From: Oscillibacter sp.
GTDB taxonomy: Bacteria > Bacillota > Clostridia > Oscillospirales > Oscillospiraceae
DNA: 22,131 bases
Assembly: GCA_003522105.1 (NCBI GenBank)
Contig: DPGF01000017.1
Span: 1-22,131, forward strand
Direction: 5' to 3'
Positions 21,238-22,131 of the stretch are shown here, piece by piece. The notes beneath the pieces are model-generated. The model had not been told where the DNA came from, searched no databases, and was given only the letters and a program-made list of their open reading frames with translations. Numbering within the stretch: the first letter of the stretch is position 1; the number at the start of each line of letters is the position of its first letter. Position numbers and translations under genes: made by a program.

Positions 21238-22131
21238 TTACATCTTGGAGATGATCTCCACGATCTCCGCGCCGATGCGCTTCTGCGCCTCGACAGTCTG
21301 CGCACCGATGTGCGGCGTGCAGGAAACCATCGGGTGAGAATAGAGGTCGTGATTCTTGGACGGCTCCTCGGCCCAGACGTCGAGACCAGCAGCGCGAACC
21401 TTGCCGGAGTTGAGCGCCTCAAGCAGCGCCTTCTCGTCGACGTTGCCGCCGCGGGAGGTGTTGATGATGCAAACGCCGTCCTTCATCTTGGCGATGGTGT
21501 CGGCATTGACTAGCGGGCCGCCGGGGAGGGCGGGAGCGTGCAGGGAGATGAAGTCAGACTTCTCGAGCAGCTCGTCGAGCGTCACGTAGGGGATACCGGT
21601 GGCCTCGTCCGTACCGGAGGTGCGGGAGGAACGGGTGGCGACGACGTTCATGCCGATGGCCTTGGCCATCACGCCGAGGTGAGCGCCGATGCGGCCGAAG
21701 CCGATGATACCGAGGGTCTTGCCCTGAAGCTCGATGCCCTTGGAGTAGGCCTTCTTGTCCCAGATGTCGTTGCGCATGGCAGCGCCGGCGATGGAGATGA
21801 AGCGGGCGCAGGCGAACATGTGAGCGAGCGCGCACTCAGCAACGGACTGGCTGGAAGCGTTGGGGGTGTTGCGCACCATGATGCCGTTCTCCTCGGCATA
21901 CTTGACGTCGATGTTGTCAACGCCGACGCCGCCGCGGATGATGAGCTTGAGGTTGCTGCCCTTGGCCTCGTCGATGTGGGGAGCGCGAACCTTGGTCTTA
22001 GAGCGAACGACAACCACGTCGAAGCCGCGCAGTGCCTTGCCGAGCTCTTCGCTCTCGTAGAACTGCTCAACGACCTCGTGGCCCTGAGCCTTCAGCTCGG
22101 CCATCGCGGTCTTATCCATACCGTCGGTAAC
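21238..22131 (-). CDS. serA: D-3-phosphoglycerate dehydrogenase (5' end outside window)
   Basis: The frame is open to the window edge; codons for Val-Thr-Asp-Gly precede the ATG at 22119, and family members begin a few residues before such a VTDGMDK segment, so only a handful of residues are missing. The enzyme oxidises 3-phosphoglycerate with NAD in the first step of serine synthesis. Visible features are IIRGGVGVDNID with the substrate-binding Arg, the Rossmann motif GIIGFGRIGAHLG, INTSRGGNVDE, DVWAEEPS with the catalytic Glu, and TPHIGAQT with the catalytic His. The protein ends about 300 residues in, so it is the short form without the C-terminal ACT domain that gives serine feedback control. 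Another 2-hydroxyacid dehydrogenase is the main alternative. Confidence 0.85.
   Translation of the reverse strand, partial: VTDGMDKTAMAELKAQGHEVVEQFYESEELGKALRGFDVVVVRSKTKVRAPHIDEAKGSNLKLIIRGGVGVDNIDVKYAEENGIMVRNTPNASSQSVAECALAHMFACARFISIAGAAMRNDIWDKKAYSKGIELQGKTLGIIGFGRIGAHLGVMAKAIGMNVVATRSSRTSGTDEATGIPYVTLDELLEKSDFISLHAPALPGGPLVNADTIAKMKDGVCIINTSRGGNVDEKALLEALNSGKVRAAGLDVWAEEPSKNHDLYSHPMVSCTPHIGAQTVEAQKRIGAEIVEIISKM

Overview
The window looks like chromosomal DNA from an anaerobic, GC-rich member of the Firmicutes, most likely class Clostridia. The support is the presence of DUF1836, DUF4317, cytidylate-kinase-like and DegV families, an ECF vitamin-transporter S component, an [FeFe] hydrogenase with NuoG-type accessory clusters, strong purine-rich ribosome sites and compact intergenic regions. 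The genus cannot be named from sequence alone. I see no rRNA, tRNA, CRISPR array, insertion sequence, integrase or phage gene.

Layout. 1-1614 (+): the 3' part of a von Willebrand A (CobT/NorD-type) protein. 1709-2617 (-) and 2950-4314 (+): a LysR regulator divergent from an ArsB/NhaD/SLC13-type permease, which heads a run with two tandem cytidylate-kinase-like genes (4338-5556). 5623-6774 (-): a DUF4317 protein. 7233-8516 (+): a CPA2 cation/proton antiporter behind a structured leader. 8576-9406 (-) and 9579-10118 (+): a DegV fatty-acid-binding protein divergent from a DUF1836 regulator, with three near-identical palindromes between them. 10231-10782 (-) and 10942-11544 (+): an ECF S component divergent from a uridine-kinase-like kinase. 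11526-12581 (-): a YeiH-family membrane protein whose end overlaps the kinase. 12780-16609 (-): the operon proB-proA-amidohydrolase-phosphoesterase. 16793-17689 (-): a second LysR regulator. 17839-20320 (-): a two-gene hydrogenase operon. 20473-21099 (-): a tandem-OB single-stranded-DNA-binding-like protein. 21238-22131 (-): 3-phosphoglycerate dehydrogenase, cut by the window end.

How the genes work together. The clearest pathway is proline synthesis (ProB, ProA), with an amidohydrolase of the family that includes Xaa-Pro/Xaa-Arg dipeptidases in the same operon. 3-phosphoglycerate dehydrogenase belongs to serine synthesis. The hydrogenase operon pairs a complete catalytic HydA with a HydB/NuoF-like protein that keeps the SLBB and iron-sulfur parts but has no FMN/NADH-binding domain. 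This is the most unusual assembly in the window.

Most convergent gene ends are separated by long hairpins with A-tracts on one side and T-tracts on the other, able to terminate both strands. The exception is the kinase/YeiH junction, where the coding regions overlap by 19 bases and no hairpin is visible. Promoter and operator calls were made by eye and are predictions.
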